From positions 1,860,001-1,924,000 of the forward strand of contig JAMSLZ010000003.1 in NCBI GenBank assembly GCA_026027325.1: a stretch of DNA of 64,000 nt. The letters run 5' to 3'. Positions 11,862-24,066 of the stretch are shown one piece after another. Made by a program: the position numbers and the translations under genes. The first letter of the stretch is position 1. Every line of letters starts with the position of its first letter. Source of the stretch: Actinomucor elegans. Taxonomy: Eukaryota > Mucoromycota > Mucoromycetes > Mucorales > Mucoraceae. Under the pieces are notes generated by a model. It searched no databases. It was given only the letters and a program-made list of their open reading frames with translations, and was not told the DNA's origin.

Positions 11862-13032
11862 CTATATTAAACCAACGTTTCGTAAGTTGGATTGAAGGAT
11901 AATATCATTTACCGCATTCATGACAAACTTGACTTGTTCAGTATCAGTAGCGCAGGTCAAATGAGTATAAACCTGCTTCTCTGGCGAAGAGTTCAGAGAG
12001 ATAAATCTCTGCATAATATAACTACTGGCTTGATCAAAGTCTTCACCACCCTTGTAATCAGGGAAATAGTTGACCAATGGGCTTGTTAATAGCTTTTGCT
12101 TGAATAGATCTGTTTTGTTTAAGAAAAGAATGGTCGATGTTCTCTCAAACCATCTTGAATTACAGATAGAATCAAACAAAGTCAAGGCTTCTTGCATTCG
12201 ATTGACAGTTTCATCTTCAATCAGGACCTGATCATATTCAGAGATAGCCACTAGGAAGATGATAGCTGTAACATCTTCAAAGCAGTGAATCCACTTTTTA
12301 CGCTCAGATCGCTGTCCACCCACATCAAACATGCGATAAGTTAGCGTGCCAAAAGTAAACTTGCTCTCATTTATACCGGTCGTCTTTACACGTGAGCGCA
12401 GTACATCTTGATCTGTAGGCACATAATTTAGTTCACCAATACGCTCGATGCAATCAAAGTAACTAAAAGCAGTAATTAGCATCAGGGTCAGTTTTCCTTT
12501 TCTAGAGTGCTTACTATGAGGCAGAGTCATTCAATTGAAATTCATTTCTTCGTCTATGTGCTTCCTGAACACCGGCATCTTGCCACAAAGATTTGATAGC
12601 TTTCACAACGTCTGCTGGCATAGTAAATTGATCAATCTGCTGATGCTGATCCATGATAAAGTCAAAGTAGGATTGGTTGTTGGCATCTTTCAGTTGAATA
12701 CCGAGGCTATCCATAGCCTCTAACAAGACGACAATAGACTGAATCGCGTTATTGAATATAATTTCCTTGTATGCTTCGCGTTCTTCCTGTCCGAATCCGC
12801 CATCGTGAATGAGCTTCATCTGCTTTAAAATAGTTGACTTTCCCGATTCACCAGCACCTATCAATATAAAATGAGAAACTATTTAAAAGATTTCTAAAGA
12901 TGTCTTACCGAGTAATAACAATTTCACTTCATTTTTACTATTCAATTTTTCCATTCGAAGTTGACCATCGATCTCTTCATTTCGCAGTTTACCAACACTG
13001 TCACTTTCTTCTACAGAAGCGCAGCAACCCAT
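11862..13032 (-). CDS. Heterotrimeric G-protein alpha subunit
   Basis: GTP-binding signal transducer coupling seven-pass receptors to effectors at the inner plasma membrane. Three exons on the minus strand: 13032-12909, 12857-12515, 12462-11862; 355 aa, normal for the family. The N-terminus MGCC offers Gly2 for myristoylation and Cys3/Cys4 for palmitoylation. The P-loop GAGESGKS is at residues 42-49. Switch I contains the catalytic Arg180 (RSRVKTTGI), switch II is [12 protein letters not shown] with Gln206, followed by NKTD and TCAT guanine-specificity motifs. The helical domain lies between residues 60 and 175. The C-terminus is NVGLI, without the cysteine four residues from the end that pertussis toxin modifies in Gi-type subunits, so this is not a classical Gi-like fungal group I subunit; its exact fungal subgroup is not resolved here. 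Confidence 0.96.
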
Positions 13033-14859
13033 TATATATATAATATATACAAATAGAAGAAGTAAGAAGCTAAAGAAAAAAAAAGGAAAAAAGAAGAGGG
13101 AAGCCTACCTATTATATCTAGTTCACTCAACTGTACACTTAATGAGATACCATAACCTTGTTTTTTGATGAGAGTTTCTTGCGGGATATCAAACGATATT
13201 GGGTATTACACAAACTGAATGAATGTCTCTGTACAACCGGCAAGTCCTTCTGCTTAAACAGAGAAGGAAAAAAAAAAGATGCTTGGTCATGCTCAAAGCA
13301 AGAAGCCTCATGGCTGTTGCTTACTTTTCAATGTTTGTTTCGAGAAAAAGCAAGCTTAGATAGTAGATCAACTTCCGGAGATAGATAAAAGATAATTATG
13401 GGATCCCTGTCATGTTACTGCCTAAAGTAGTATAGCTAATTATAAGCCTCCATTTCGTATTAAGAAGGAAACGTCTATAATGATATGTGTTTTGTTTGCG
13501 ATTCAAACGTATAGTAACGCATTTGGTGTTGATATAGAAAGGCCCTTCTTTGATTTCAACCGAATGAGAAGCTGCACTTTGATTATATGGATCATATCGC
13601 TCGATATATACTTTTTATTCAAAAGATGTTGTAGATACATGATCTCAAGCTCGAGGTACCAAAGACCAGATATCCGATTAATTTAGATAACACAATACTT
13701 TGATAAAACATTCTATTTCATTCTAATGCTATTAGGTATGCTTTAAAAAATTGCACTAACTTTAATAAAGACTTTACGCTAGCTTACACTTTTTCATTAT
13801 AAGATTACTTTTGATAGATTTGGCGCGAACCAGGGCATTTTTCTATATTTGATCCCCCTAAGCCAATAAAATTTGAGAGTGGTTATAAGGTCAAAAAAAT
13901 TATTTTGCCGATCGACCCTTCATACAAACAAACTTTATGGAACGCTTAGATCCTTTTTTTTTTTAGATGTATATATCTAATTATTACACGCTGTCTTATT
14001 TATATATATTTCTGAGTATTCAATTTTTTTTTAAGTATACAAAGTTCGATTTATTAGCAAAAATAAAATAGAACAAAAATACAACAAAATCGAAACTAAG
14101 TTGACATTATTTTTATTTCTTTCGATACACATTAAAATAGTCTACATGCTTTGTTAATTGACTTTCTTGGTTGCAATATCTTGACTAAATGATGATCGTA
14201 TTAAGAAAAGCAATGAGAAGATTCATGATGCCAAAAAAAAAAAAGCAAGCGAAATAAAGTGAATTCATGGTCAATTCAAGTGGATTGATGCCTTCACCCG
14301 GATTTAAAATGAAATAACGTGAAATACAAGTTATTACACGCTAAACTTTATTTTCATGAGTTTCCATGTTCCAATCAGAGTGCGTTCGAGAGAATTGAAG
14401 GTAGCTTTGAGGTTTTCCGAGTAAATCAGAGGTGGATTGCAGGCTAACCTGAAATTCACTTCCTTATGCAACGAACCTCTTGCAAATCCAGATTAACCTG
14501 AATTTTTCCTATAGTGGCGATTTTAGATGCTTAACCGCCGATGTCCAATCATATAAGCATATCTAATTTTTTTACTGTAGAAAACCAACTCAGAGAAAAG
14601 CCATTCTACCCTTTTTTCTTTCTTGTTATTATCAACATACTATTGGGTATCCTTGTATACTGAATGGACAAAGAGCATAATTTTTTTTCTTTATAAATTC
14701 AATGCTATATAAATAATACGAAGCATTCAAAATGGTGATATTTGCAACTTAGTGCATCAAGCGTTAAGCCAATCAGACAAGAGAAACACGCGTAAGAACG
14801 CGCTTCTGGAATATAAAAAACTTTTGGCTGACTCGCGTTTCAATAGCTCTTTTTAGGTA
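13033..14859. other. Divergent intergenic region (G-alpha / Rad18)
   Basis: About 1.8 kb of AT-rich sequence with several poly-T and poly-A runs. Promoters for the two divergent genes are presumably at its ends. Open frames at 13,158-13,388 and 13,480-13,686 show no recognisable protein features. Confidence 0.5.
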
Positions 14860-16407
14860 TTGTACATAGTCATGGCATTCACGAGTGTTGAAGATAGTTT
14901 CGATGATCCTTCTGACTTTGAAGCCGTCCAATTCCAGGTCATTGACGAACATTTGCGATGTCCTATTTGCAAAGAATTGCTGAATGCCACCATGATTCTA
15001 AATAGTTGTTCTCATTCCTTCTGCGCACTTTGCATTCGTCGAAGTTTATCTAATGAGCAGATCTGTCCAAAATGTAGAAAGCCAGCTTTTGAAAACAATT
15101 TGATCCAAAACTATGATTTAGATAATGTTGTTCATTCTTGGCGTGAATCGAGGTAAATCGAAAAATCTTTTAATGCTTGCTTTGGTTATTAACACTTGAG
15201 AGTAGAACGTACTTCTTACAGCTTGATAAAGCAGCTAACGACCCTCAAATACCAGTACAACAACCAAATGGCTTGTTACAGCATGAAGAGCCAGTAAACG
15301 AATCCAATACACAAAACCATTCTATGCCTATGATTATCGATGACGATGATGAGACGGGTGATTTCAGGCCCTATGCGAGTTCAGCGCTTTCATCGAATAT
15401 GCCTGTAACCAGAAGATCGACTAGATTAAGCAGCCAAGCTTCAAAACAAACATCTAAAGAGCCAGTTGCTGGTACATCAATGCAATCTAAACAAGCTTCA
15501 TCACCAAAACAACTAGCATCACAGGTTCCTTCTTCGAGTGATCCTAGTCCGGCTACAGATAAATTAGAGGGTAAACTACGGGTATAGACGTATGGGATAC
15601 ATGGTAGATTACTGATGACTGTTATTTAGAATCATCCGTAGTCGAATGTCCCGTCTGCACCAAGCACATGCAATATAATGTGCTTGATATCCATATTGAC
15701 AGATGTCTGAAAGGTGACAGTAGGATACCACCATCTCCTACGACCAATACATCTGCTTCAAGCAGTAAGTCTGTTCTTCCAAACTCATTTAGTCCATTGG
15801 CTTCATCATCCTCGTCGAAAATAATCACTCCTAGCCCATTTAAAAAGTAAGTTATTGTTCACTTATATTTGATAGTTAAAGCTAGTCTTAACTGTATCGT
15901 AATAGAGCAAAGACCGTGGATTTAGGTAGAAAACCGACAAAGCAAGTCTATGCTATGATGAAAGATAAAGATCTAAGACAGACTTTAAAAGTAAGTTAAA
16001 GTTATGATAATAGTAATAGACAGTATCAATTAATTGTGAAATAGTCTTTAAATCTATCAGATCAAGGTGATAGGCAGCAGATGATCTGGCGACACAAGGA
16101 GTATCTCAATCTTTACAATGCCAATTATGATTCACAGAATCCAGTCAGTGCAAATGTACTGATCCAAAGATTACAAGCAATTGAACACTCTCACATGAAC
16201 GACAAGTATAATAAATCAAAAAGAAAAGCCGAAGACCCTGAAAAACATAGGGTAAGCAGAGGATACATAGTAGGTTCATGTTTTATTTACTAAATCGATA
16301 TGTAGGCCAAATATGCAGATCAATTTTCGTTGTTAATAGAGAACGCAAGAAAGCGTAAAGCGGATAATCAATGTGATAGCGGATCTTGCAAAGAGAAAGA
16401 AGCGTGA
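14860..16407 (+). CDS. rad18: Rad18-type E3 ubiquitin ligase
   Basis: Postreplication-repair E3 that, with Rad6, monoubiquitinates PCNA at stalled forks. Six exons: 14860-15152 (first ATG; a second in-frame ATG at 14872 is equally likely, giving 419 aa), 15203-15570, 15630-15846, 15906-15990, 16045-16251, 16306-16407. Domain order is diagnostic. A RING finger near the start reads LRCPICKELL, SCSHSFCALCIRR and ICPKCRKP. A UBZ4 zinc finger in exon 3 is VECPVCTKHM with the late His and Cys in DIHIDRC. A SAP DNA-binding domain in exons 4-5 reads KQVYAMMKDKDLRQTLK then WRHKEYLNLYNANYDS. The C-terminus (HRAKYADQFSLLI) matches the Rad6-binding end of the family. The exon 1/2 junction was chosen to keep phase with an acceptor at 15201-15202 and is less certain. 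Confidence 0.93.
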
Positions 16408-19161
16408 ATCAACGCTAGTTGATTGATACCATAGTGTATATCTCAAAGAAAACTACTGTTTTCGATTGTAAATAATAGCTAGAAGATATTTCGTTAATAA
16501 AAGAGAGAGATATCAAGAAATTATATCTTGAATCCGTAATGGATAGCTAATACTAGTTGATTAAAAATGTTGCCAGTAAAATGTAGCATTAGGTAAGTTT
16601 AGGAGCATGAAATGCTACATATTGCTTAAGTTGTGCTACCCATGGATTGATTATTATTATTATTATTATTATTATTACATTATCATAGCCTTACTTTTGC
16701 TGTCCAAAATTCATCTCAGAAACAGCATCGTCTCAGAAGACTATGAAGGCAATAAATATCCGAATACAAACATTTTATTGATTTGCCAAGGAGTGAAATA
16801 AGATAATAAAGACCTCCCAAAATCATGCCTAATTCAACAAATAAACTAATGAACCCTTCAAAGACCGGGAATATATATCAACAAAAATATGCTCTTTGGT
16901 TTTACTAGTGCAGTTTAGTAATATTAAATCGACTCTGCCCAAAAACGTTTTTATTCTTTAATGCAAAGATTTTTAAAGTTTACTTTTATGTAAAGCATAT
17001 GTCATTAAAAGAAAATTTAGTTTTTCACAAATTGTATTAAGCCATTGAGGTTCCTACTTATATTCACTCTTTTATATTATAATTTATATTTCATTTGACT
17101 GAAATTAACAGAATCTATACTTCAAGATTAGACTCCAACAACTTACCTCAACATTAGCTACCAATTGGATTACTGGATACTCACCAGAACCTCGTAAAAA
17201 CTCTTAAAATCTTGTAAAAAAAAAAAAAATGTTCCTGGAAAAAAATTATAAAAAAAAGCGCTAAAGACCACGAATACGCATGCTAATACAGGCGCTTCAG
17301 ATATAGCTAGTTTTAGACGAGCTTCGATGAGAGTTCAAAGTACCAAATTGATCCTTAAATTTACTTCAAGTGTCGCTTTAACATTTATTAAAATTTCCCA
17401 TTAGATAGGTCGTTTATTTTAGTGCACTGGTGCGCCCTTAAGTCCTGCAGTTACAATATTTCCATTGATGGACAGCAAATGAGAACCTAGGTCCGTGTGT
17501 TTTCTGGACAAATTCTAATAAATTATATTAATATGTGTAGATCAACATTCAACTAAGATAAGGCTTTGGGTTTTTACAAATAGCTAGGAAAAAAGTACGT
17601 TCTTTTTGGTAAATGTATTCTGTACAAGTGCAAACATATTCAATCAACCGCTAAGCAGCCCCGACAATACTTTATTTTTGTCTTCTAGAACGAAATCTTA
17701 CATTTCGTCTCCATATCAATATTATATCGTTCAAAAGAGAGTTCAATTTTTTTTAAAAAATTGCATTATCATAGCCAAGAGCGCTTATGTGCTCATTCAT
17801 TATATCGTAATTCTTGGTTTTTTTTTTTTTTTTTTGTTAAGTTCCAAATCTTGAAAAAAAAATTTTTTTTCAGAATAAGACTGAGGAAATTTGTATGCCG
17901 CGCTATCCAAAGTAAGCAACCTCGGTCAATTTCGGTAAAATGTTATATCAGATGCGTAGCCCATGTTCAGAACGAACTGCTGAAACCGATAAGACCTCAT
18001 ATCTATTTCAATGAATTTGTTCCAGTACAGATCTAGCTAGTATTTGCTGCTTTTTAGTTTAAATAAAAGTCTCAAATGTATTAATTCGTTGGTTATAATG
18101 TTCCTCAGTGAATTGAATGTACTTATCTAATTGAGAACCGACCCTACATGACTGGTTTAGAGATTAATTTCAGTAGTTACGAAGCGTCCAATCTTTTAAG
18201 CTTGAGCTGGGAGTAGGTTAGCTCAGTTGCTATTCTAGATTGAGTTGTACTACAGAATATCGGAGAACCAAATAGGACTGCTATTAAACAGTAAAAAAAA
18301 AATTTACTGTTTCAGACCAAACAAAAAAGTATAAAAAGGGCAAGAAAGTAAACAATTAGTTTTTTTCTTTAGTGACCGTACTCTACAGGATCTGTATGCA
18401 GTATGTTTCAATTCTACGTTTTCTAAACTAGATACAATCCCAAAGTTAGTCGATGATTTTCAGTAGACCTTCTTTTGAGTGAAGTGTGCCGATTGTTGCT
18501 CTCTGAGCAGCTTTCGTCAGTTGATGATCTCGCCTGTCTTTATTCCAAGGACATGGCAAGGAAGGAGCTACAAGTCTGATAACTTATTATTTTTTACTAT
18601 TATTATAAAAATGAAAACGAAAAAAAAGAGAAAAAACTATGTGGCTTGTGGATGTATGCTATCCAAATGTCAGATTCTTAAGATGGTCTAGAATTGATCA
18701 TACTACGTGACACTGGTAAACCTAAAGACATAACAATAAACCACTGTTTCTGGACAATGTTTTGGTAATCTACCAACAAGTCAGCGGGCTATAATAACAA
18801 CATAATATTTCCATTGGCTTTATAATGAAGCATTCGCAACCTAACTGCATCACTGTATTAATATATATACTCTCCAGTTAGAGTCTATTTTGCACAATGA
18901 AACAATGTACATGTTTGTTATTATGGCGTTTTCCGAACTTGGAACTGCTTGTTCTTGACTAGCCGATGAAAGATTTACTGGACCTCTATTCTTGTCCCGA
19001 GATTTCCTCACAGTAAAAGAGTTCAACTAGCTATTATTAGAAGGGAGGAAAACCTTTGTTATGTACTACGTACCTTTTATAAATTCATGTCGCTTGAAAG
19101 CATAACATCATCTTTCTTTCTTTGATACACCTTTTTTCAATTAAACTATATACAATACCAA
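16408..19161. other. Long AT-rich intergenic region
   Basis: About 2.7 kb with no supported gene. It contains a TTA microsatellite (16,651-16,677), a 17-base T run near 17,819-17,835 and several shorter homopolymers. Open frames around 17,606-18,036 overlap these low-complexity runs and are not called. The right end carries the promoter of the membrane-protein gene. Confidence 0.5.
16651..16677. repeat. (TTA)9 microsatellite
   Basis: Nine uninterrupted TTA units directly visible in intergenic sequence. Confidence 0.95.
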
Positions 19162-20429
19162 ATGAAAGGGTTTACAAAGTGGATCTTTATATACGTGATC
19201 GTTGCTCTATGCTTGATTTTGTCGGCTCATACTCAACCTACAAAACAACAATCCCTAATGAAAAGAGCCGGGGAAAGTGATGTAAATGAACTTCATCAAG
19301 CTACATTGACTCGGTCAGAAACTGCGACTCAAACTACTAAAAGACCCACTGCTACAGCAACGTCTACCCAACGAGGGGATGATAGCAAAGATGAAGACAA
19401 TGAGAAACCAATGCCAGCAATCATTCAAGCGGATAGTGCTGGATGGTGGAGTAAGTTAACTTTAATCAAATAGATGCACTATCTAACGTATTTATAGTTG
19501 CTGTATATGGCACAGAATCTGGAATCTCACCTATAATGGCAGCCTTGGGTGCTATCTTGATATTTTTGGGAGTGTTTCTATGCTTGGCTGGTTTCCGTAT
19601 GTCTAAAGTAATGCTATGCGTCATGGGACTACTGACTTTCGGATCTATGACCTGGATCGCTCTAGCCAACTGTAGACCCGAGCAAGGGTATAGCAGGGAT
19701 ACTATCACAATGATCGTAGTCCCTGCTGGAGTGGGAGTGGTTGGTGCTATTGCCTATTATTTCGTCTGGAACATCGCTATTTATCTTGTTGGTGGTAATG
19801 TACATTATATATCCAAATTGATTATTCATTAACATCCATTATATAGCTTTTGGTGGTTTCATCTTTGCGGTATTCATTTGTACATGGAGAAGCGACTTGG
19901 TGATTGTAAACGTAAGTCCCTGTTGATATTTATACGCGATTTAGGAACTAACTAAAGCTTTTTTTAAAAGCTCATTGGAAGATCTTGCTTTTTAGGTGGT
20001 ATGGCGCTTGCTGCTGCTATAGTCACTCGGTTTGCTTTAAGAATGTCTTTCTTGTTCGCAACTTCTTTTGTGGGAGCATATATCATGATATTTGGTGTAG
20101 ATTGTTTGGCCAGAACGGGTTTCATTGCTGGTCCACAAGCTTTGCTCAACCGTAATCCTAATCACCAGGTCGAATACGTTCTCCACAGAAACGTGTATGT
20201 ACTGATGGCCATGATTATTGTCATCTATCTCTTGTCCTTTGCTTGGCAATTTGTCTTTAATGCTGCTTATCAATTGGGACTTCATATCGTTGCTGCTGTC
20301 GAAGGCAAAAAGGCTCACGAAGAGTTTCACAACAGAGATGCTGGTGGCGAAGAAGCTGCTGCTGGTGGCGGTGGCGACCCTCCAGCTCCAGCTCCAGCTC
20401 CAGCTCCAGCTCCAGCCGCGAACACATGA
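19162..20429 (+). CDS. Multi-pass membrane protein, TM7S3/TM198-like
   Basis: Four exons: 19162-19450, 19498-19794, 19847-19911, 19971-20429; 369 aa. Residues 1-24 form a signal peptide ending near AHTQP. A Ser/Thr-rich lumenal or extracellular stretch follows (about residues 25-95), then about seven hydrophobic helices. The glycine- and alanine-rich helices, for example LGAILIFLGVFLCLAGFRM and GGMALAAAIVTRFALRMS, resemble the TM7S3/TM198-like (DUF4203) domain known in fungi and animals. The C-terminal tail is hydrophilic and ends in a Gly/Glu-rich segment plus a PA repeat (PAPAPAPAPAP). The function of the fungal members is unknown to me. The 297-bp gap to the next, convergent gene holds nothing else. 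Confidence 0.8.
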
Positions 20430-20726
20430 CTACCTCCCTTCTTGAGCATGGCTATGCTTTACCTGTTCAAGAAAAAGATGATGTAAATATAAATGCCTAC
20501 AAGATCCCTTTCCAAATGACACCCTTTCTCTACTGCACATAAAAAAACCTCTTTCATTATCAAATCAAATAAAATACAGATACATATGTTACAACACTTG
20601 TAGTTTTATTAAATGATTACTACTAAGGAATAAATATGTACTGAAATATTATATGTTAATGCTTGACATGTTCTTGTTTGAGTAGTAGTGCTAAACTAAT
20701 GAATAATGGAAAAAGCTTTGATTGCT

Positions 20727-21616
20727 TTAGTTTGATCGCTTACGCTCTTGCTCTCTTTCCCAATCGCGAGCCTGGGCTGATGGGTTTTGACTGAAAGCCG
20801 TATGAGCTTCCGCTGCTAAACGTGAACTCCATGGAGTAGCCAATGTCATGTAATTCAAGCCAAACATGGAGTTTGAGACCTTGACACTCCATAATACCTC
20901 GCCTGATCCCGCTCTTAAACAATAGACCCATTTACCAGCACCCACATAGATGAGTTGATGAGGTCTACCATGTTCCAAACTAGGCGGCTCTACAATGGCC
21001 ACAGGAATATTGTACCATCCTCCAGGGCAGTTGTACTTCCACAACATTTCCCCTGTATCACTATCCATAGCCATAATCTTCCCTCTTGTACAACCAAATA
21101 CAATGGGCTTATCAACTTCGTCATTATTATTATAGTCTGGAGGTAGATCATCTTCTGCTGTTGGTAGTATTGGCTGCTTTTGAGGCTGTAAAAAACGACT
21201 GGGTGTTGTGATAATGGATACTTCATCTGATCCAAAGCCCTATTTCATTAGAACGTTATTTTTTTTTTGTCAGTCGAGTTATTCAAACATGTTTCACTTA
21301 CTGGCATCTTGTTGACCCACTCAGTTTCGCCTGTCATGAGGTCCATACATGCAGTTTTACCATTAGCGCCTACCACTAACTTATCATAATCTGTAACAAA
21401 CAAGGAAACGATACCGCCGAACGCGCCGGTAGGAAAGCTTGCTCGCCATAATCGACTACCGTCTCTCTTGTGAATAGCATAGATCTTGCCGTGAGTGGCA
21501 CAGATCAATATATCATTACGATCAAAGTTGGATCCTTCCATCAAAACGACAGAGTTATTATCAGAGCCAGTATCATCATCGCAATTTTTTTTCTTGTCAA
21601 GGTTGAAGATTGTCAT
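20727..21616 (-). CDS. PQQ-repeat beta-propeller protein
   Basis: Two exons on the minus strand: 21616-21302 and 21239-20727; 275 aa. Repeated blades have the pattern G.IYA...DG..LW and G...A.D..TGE..W: THGKIYAIHKRDGSRLWRA, NGKTACMDLMTGETEW, RGKIMAMDSDTGEMLWKY, GKWVYCLRAGSGEVLWSV. This is the quinoprotein (PQQ-like) WD-type blade. There are about four blades, fewer than a complete dehydrogenase, and no catalytic cysteine pair or signal peptide is visible. A cytosolic scaffold or binding propeller is therefore more likely than a PQQ dehydrogenase; the true partner is unknown. The C-terminus is charged (DWEREQERKRSN). Confidence 0.8.
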
Positions 21617-22770
21617 AATCGAAATGAGTTTTTAAGAGTGAAGAAGAGGAACACAAGCGTGAAAACTTTAAAATCCCATCGTTTTATATAATAAGCTAAT
21701 TCCTCGGGTTTGTTGACTTCCAATTTAGTAAGGTGCTCAGCAGTTTTTTGAGCTAATTTACATTGGATCACAAGCAAAAAAAAAAAAAAAACCTACATCA
21801 CTTATGATTAGATAATAATAATAATAAAAGAGAGAGTATACGTACTAAATCGAATTATAATGGATAACTTTGAATTTTACGGCTAGCATTGTAGAAATAG
21901 AGAGAGACTGACACTTGAAAACATTTACTGCGGATGCTTATGGTAAAAGATCAGCACGTTTGCGTAGCCTTTATTTTTAATTTTTTCTACCATTATGATT
22001 GGTTATATTTGCGCTATATTTCCAACAAGAAAGGATCAGCCCCCTAAGCGCCTTGCTAGAATTTCTGAAATTATGCAATGTTTAAAACCTTTTGAGAATC
22101 CACACTGTTGATAGGAAAATCTGTATCACTAAATCAAGAAGCTATTGTTTTAATTGGCGAAAGAAAAATAGATGTCATGGAACGCTCGTGAGCAAAAGAA
22201 CTAAACGAGCCAAAAGGTTTTCTAGCCAAATTGGATAACAACCATTCAGAGTATGGACTTGTCAGAACCGATTTTTGACCAAGATCGGCCGAGAGATCTA
22301 GAAATGATGACATAACATATAAAATATCGAAATCACAGCTAGTATCATATAATACACTGATTAAACTTTAGCTAAAAAGCTCTAGTGGATGCAATAGCTC
22401 ATTCTAGATATGAGCAATTAATCAGATGCGATATTTAACCAAGATCTACATTATACGAAATATTCATATTTTATAATGCATTGCTAAAATATAACTAGTC
22501 ATTAAACAACAGACATCTAATGGCTCTAGTGAATATATAGCCCTTTATTTTAAACATATAAAGTAATTAAATGTGACATTAAACTGAAATCAATCAAAAT
22601 GTTTTGTAGATTATCACATTTTTTATGGGGCACGAAGGATACATTTTTGAAAACAATTTATACCCAAAGTAATGTCAAGGTTTTGGAATATATATAATAT
22701 CGTATTCTAACTATATGTTGAACCATTGCTCTTGATCTATTACCTTTTTCTCTTGTATTAAATCGAATTA
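21617..22770. other. Intergenic region
   Basis: AT-rich sequence with a 16-base A run near 21,775-21,791. No gene is visible. Confidence 0.5.
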
Positions 22771-23430
22771 TTCAACTCTTATAGTTTCAGCAGTTGGTAA
22801 TAATAATGTACTGCCGTTACCTAATCAAGCTCCAGGTAATATTAGCGGCAGTAGAGTACCTTCTATTTTGCTGTCGATAGTATTAAAAAATAAGCATCAC
22901 TTTGTTTTCTTGACATGAAACACTTGTTATACCCCTTCTGTCGGACAAATATTAATAGTGATATCTATATGAACAGCATTGGTATACATTGAAGCGTCTT
23001 ATTACGCCGGATTTTGGTATCAAAAGACTGTTGAAGTTTGTAGTGACCTATGCGTGCTATCTGCTTTGTTGTATTACTACTACTTTGAACGTTCAATGCA
23101 ATCCATATCTAACTAAAACTTCTATCTATGCAGTGAAAACTTTTAAAGAAACACGATTGTGGGCTCCGTTTCAAAGTGTTTGCCCTTTTCTTTTCCCTTA
23201 GCAACCTTCAAATGAGTTCTTGGAAAAAAAATTACCTGCTGTAATCGTAATCAAGATTGCAAAGGAGCTCAAATCTTGCAAAGGCCTCCTGCAATCGCTG
23301 CTTACTTACAAAGGTTGGGCACCATTTGCTCAATGGTGACTCTACTCCGATATCGCACTCTTTACCAAATCTCAACTGCAAGTTTTCATCGAGAACATGT
23401 AGCAAATCTAGCGGTTAAATACTGATGCTG
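22771..23430 (+). pseudogene. Truncated copy B of the F-box segment
   Basis: Bases from about 22,785 match the 5' flank of copy A. Bases 22,975-23,415 are nearly identical to 33,103-33,535 of copy C, including the F-box start (atgagttcttgg at 23,212). This copy has lost one A of the following poly-A run, which shifts the frame, and all similarity ends abruptly near 23,420 in the middle of the F-box. A 70-codon open frame at 22,989-23,201 is shared with copy C. No leucine-rich region follows. It is a dead fragment of a recent duplication. Confidence 0.8.
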
Positions 23431-23892
23431 CTATCAGCATATACTTAGGTAGGATTAATTTTTAAAGCATATCAGCTAATGAAAATGAAAAAGCATGGAT
23501 AGTGATGGTAATGCGTGATAGTTCTTATATAGTAGCAATTAAGAGCAAGTGGCTCTCAACTAGGTGTAGAAAGTTAGGTTACAGATCATTGCTGCCTAAG
23601 AAGACACATAATTGTATATACAGTTGATACAATATTCTTTGCCAGGGATTTTCATATTGTAAATTCTATCAATGGATACTCCTCTTATACATAATAATTC
23701 TGCTGACTTTCTTGTAATAGAGTCTTTATAAAGTAAGGAAATAACGCGTGTTATGGGGTTCATAACATTTTCCATGAATAATACTATCACATGTAGGACA
23801 ATTTATTTTAATACAAAATTTAAGCTTGAAAAGGATGATCGGTTTGTGCGGGTTTCGATAATACAAAGACTGTAGCTCCGATTACAGCGAAA

Positions 23893-23900
23893 TTTGCTCA
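23893..23900 (+). promoter_or_regulatory. TTTGCTCA, possible copper-response element
   Basis: The octamer is identical to the core site of the yeast copper-starvation activator Mac1 (TTTGCTCA). It lies 167 bp upstream of the Cu-ATPase start. Whether this fungus has a Mac1-like factor with this specificity is unknown, and one 8-mer can occur by chance. Confidence 0.3.
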
Positions 23901-23936
23901 CTCGCGAATCACGTCACGCGGCGGGAGCATAAATAA

Positions 23937-23944
23937 TATATAAA
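23937..23944 (+). promoter_or_regulatory. TATA box of the Cu-ATPase gene
   Basis: TATATAAA is placed 123 bp before the start codon, downstream of a GC-rich patch, at a distance suitable for a fungal promoter with a leader of about 60-90 nt. Confidence 0.5.
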
Positions 23945-24066
23945 GCGACAGCTCCAAAGCATTGAATCAGTAAAAAAAAAATCCGCCTCACTCTTTCTTC
24001 TCTGCTTACAATCATTGTACATCAGTACTTATCTCAAAAAGAATAAAACTATATTACTGATTCAAT

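Larger units (their letters stand above)
23431..24066. other. Intergenic region and Cu-ATPase promoter
   Basis: The left part holds no supported gene; a 64-codon frame on the minus strand at 23,596-23,790 has no recognisable features. The last 180 bp are GC-richer and contain the promoter elements listed separately. Confidence 0.5.

Noticed and set aside
13480..13686. 68-codon frame upstream of the Rad18 gene
   Set aside because: Hydrophobic, AT-biased composition with no support; probably chance.
16607..16801. 64-codon frame across the TTA repeat
   Set aside because: A run of tyrosines and isoleucines comes directly from the microsatellite.
17606..18036. Overlapping frames around a T17 run
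   Set aside because: Low-complexity phenylalanine runs, no gene-like sequence.
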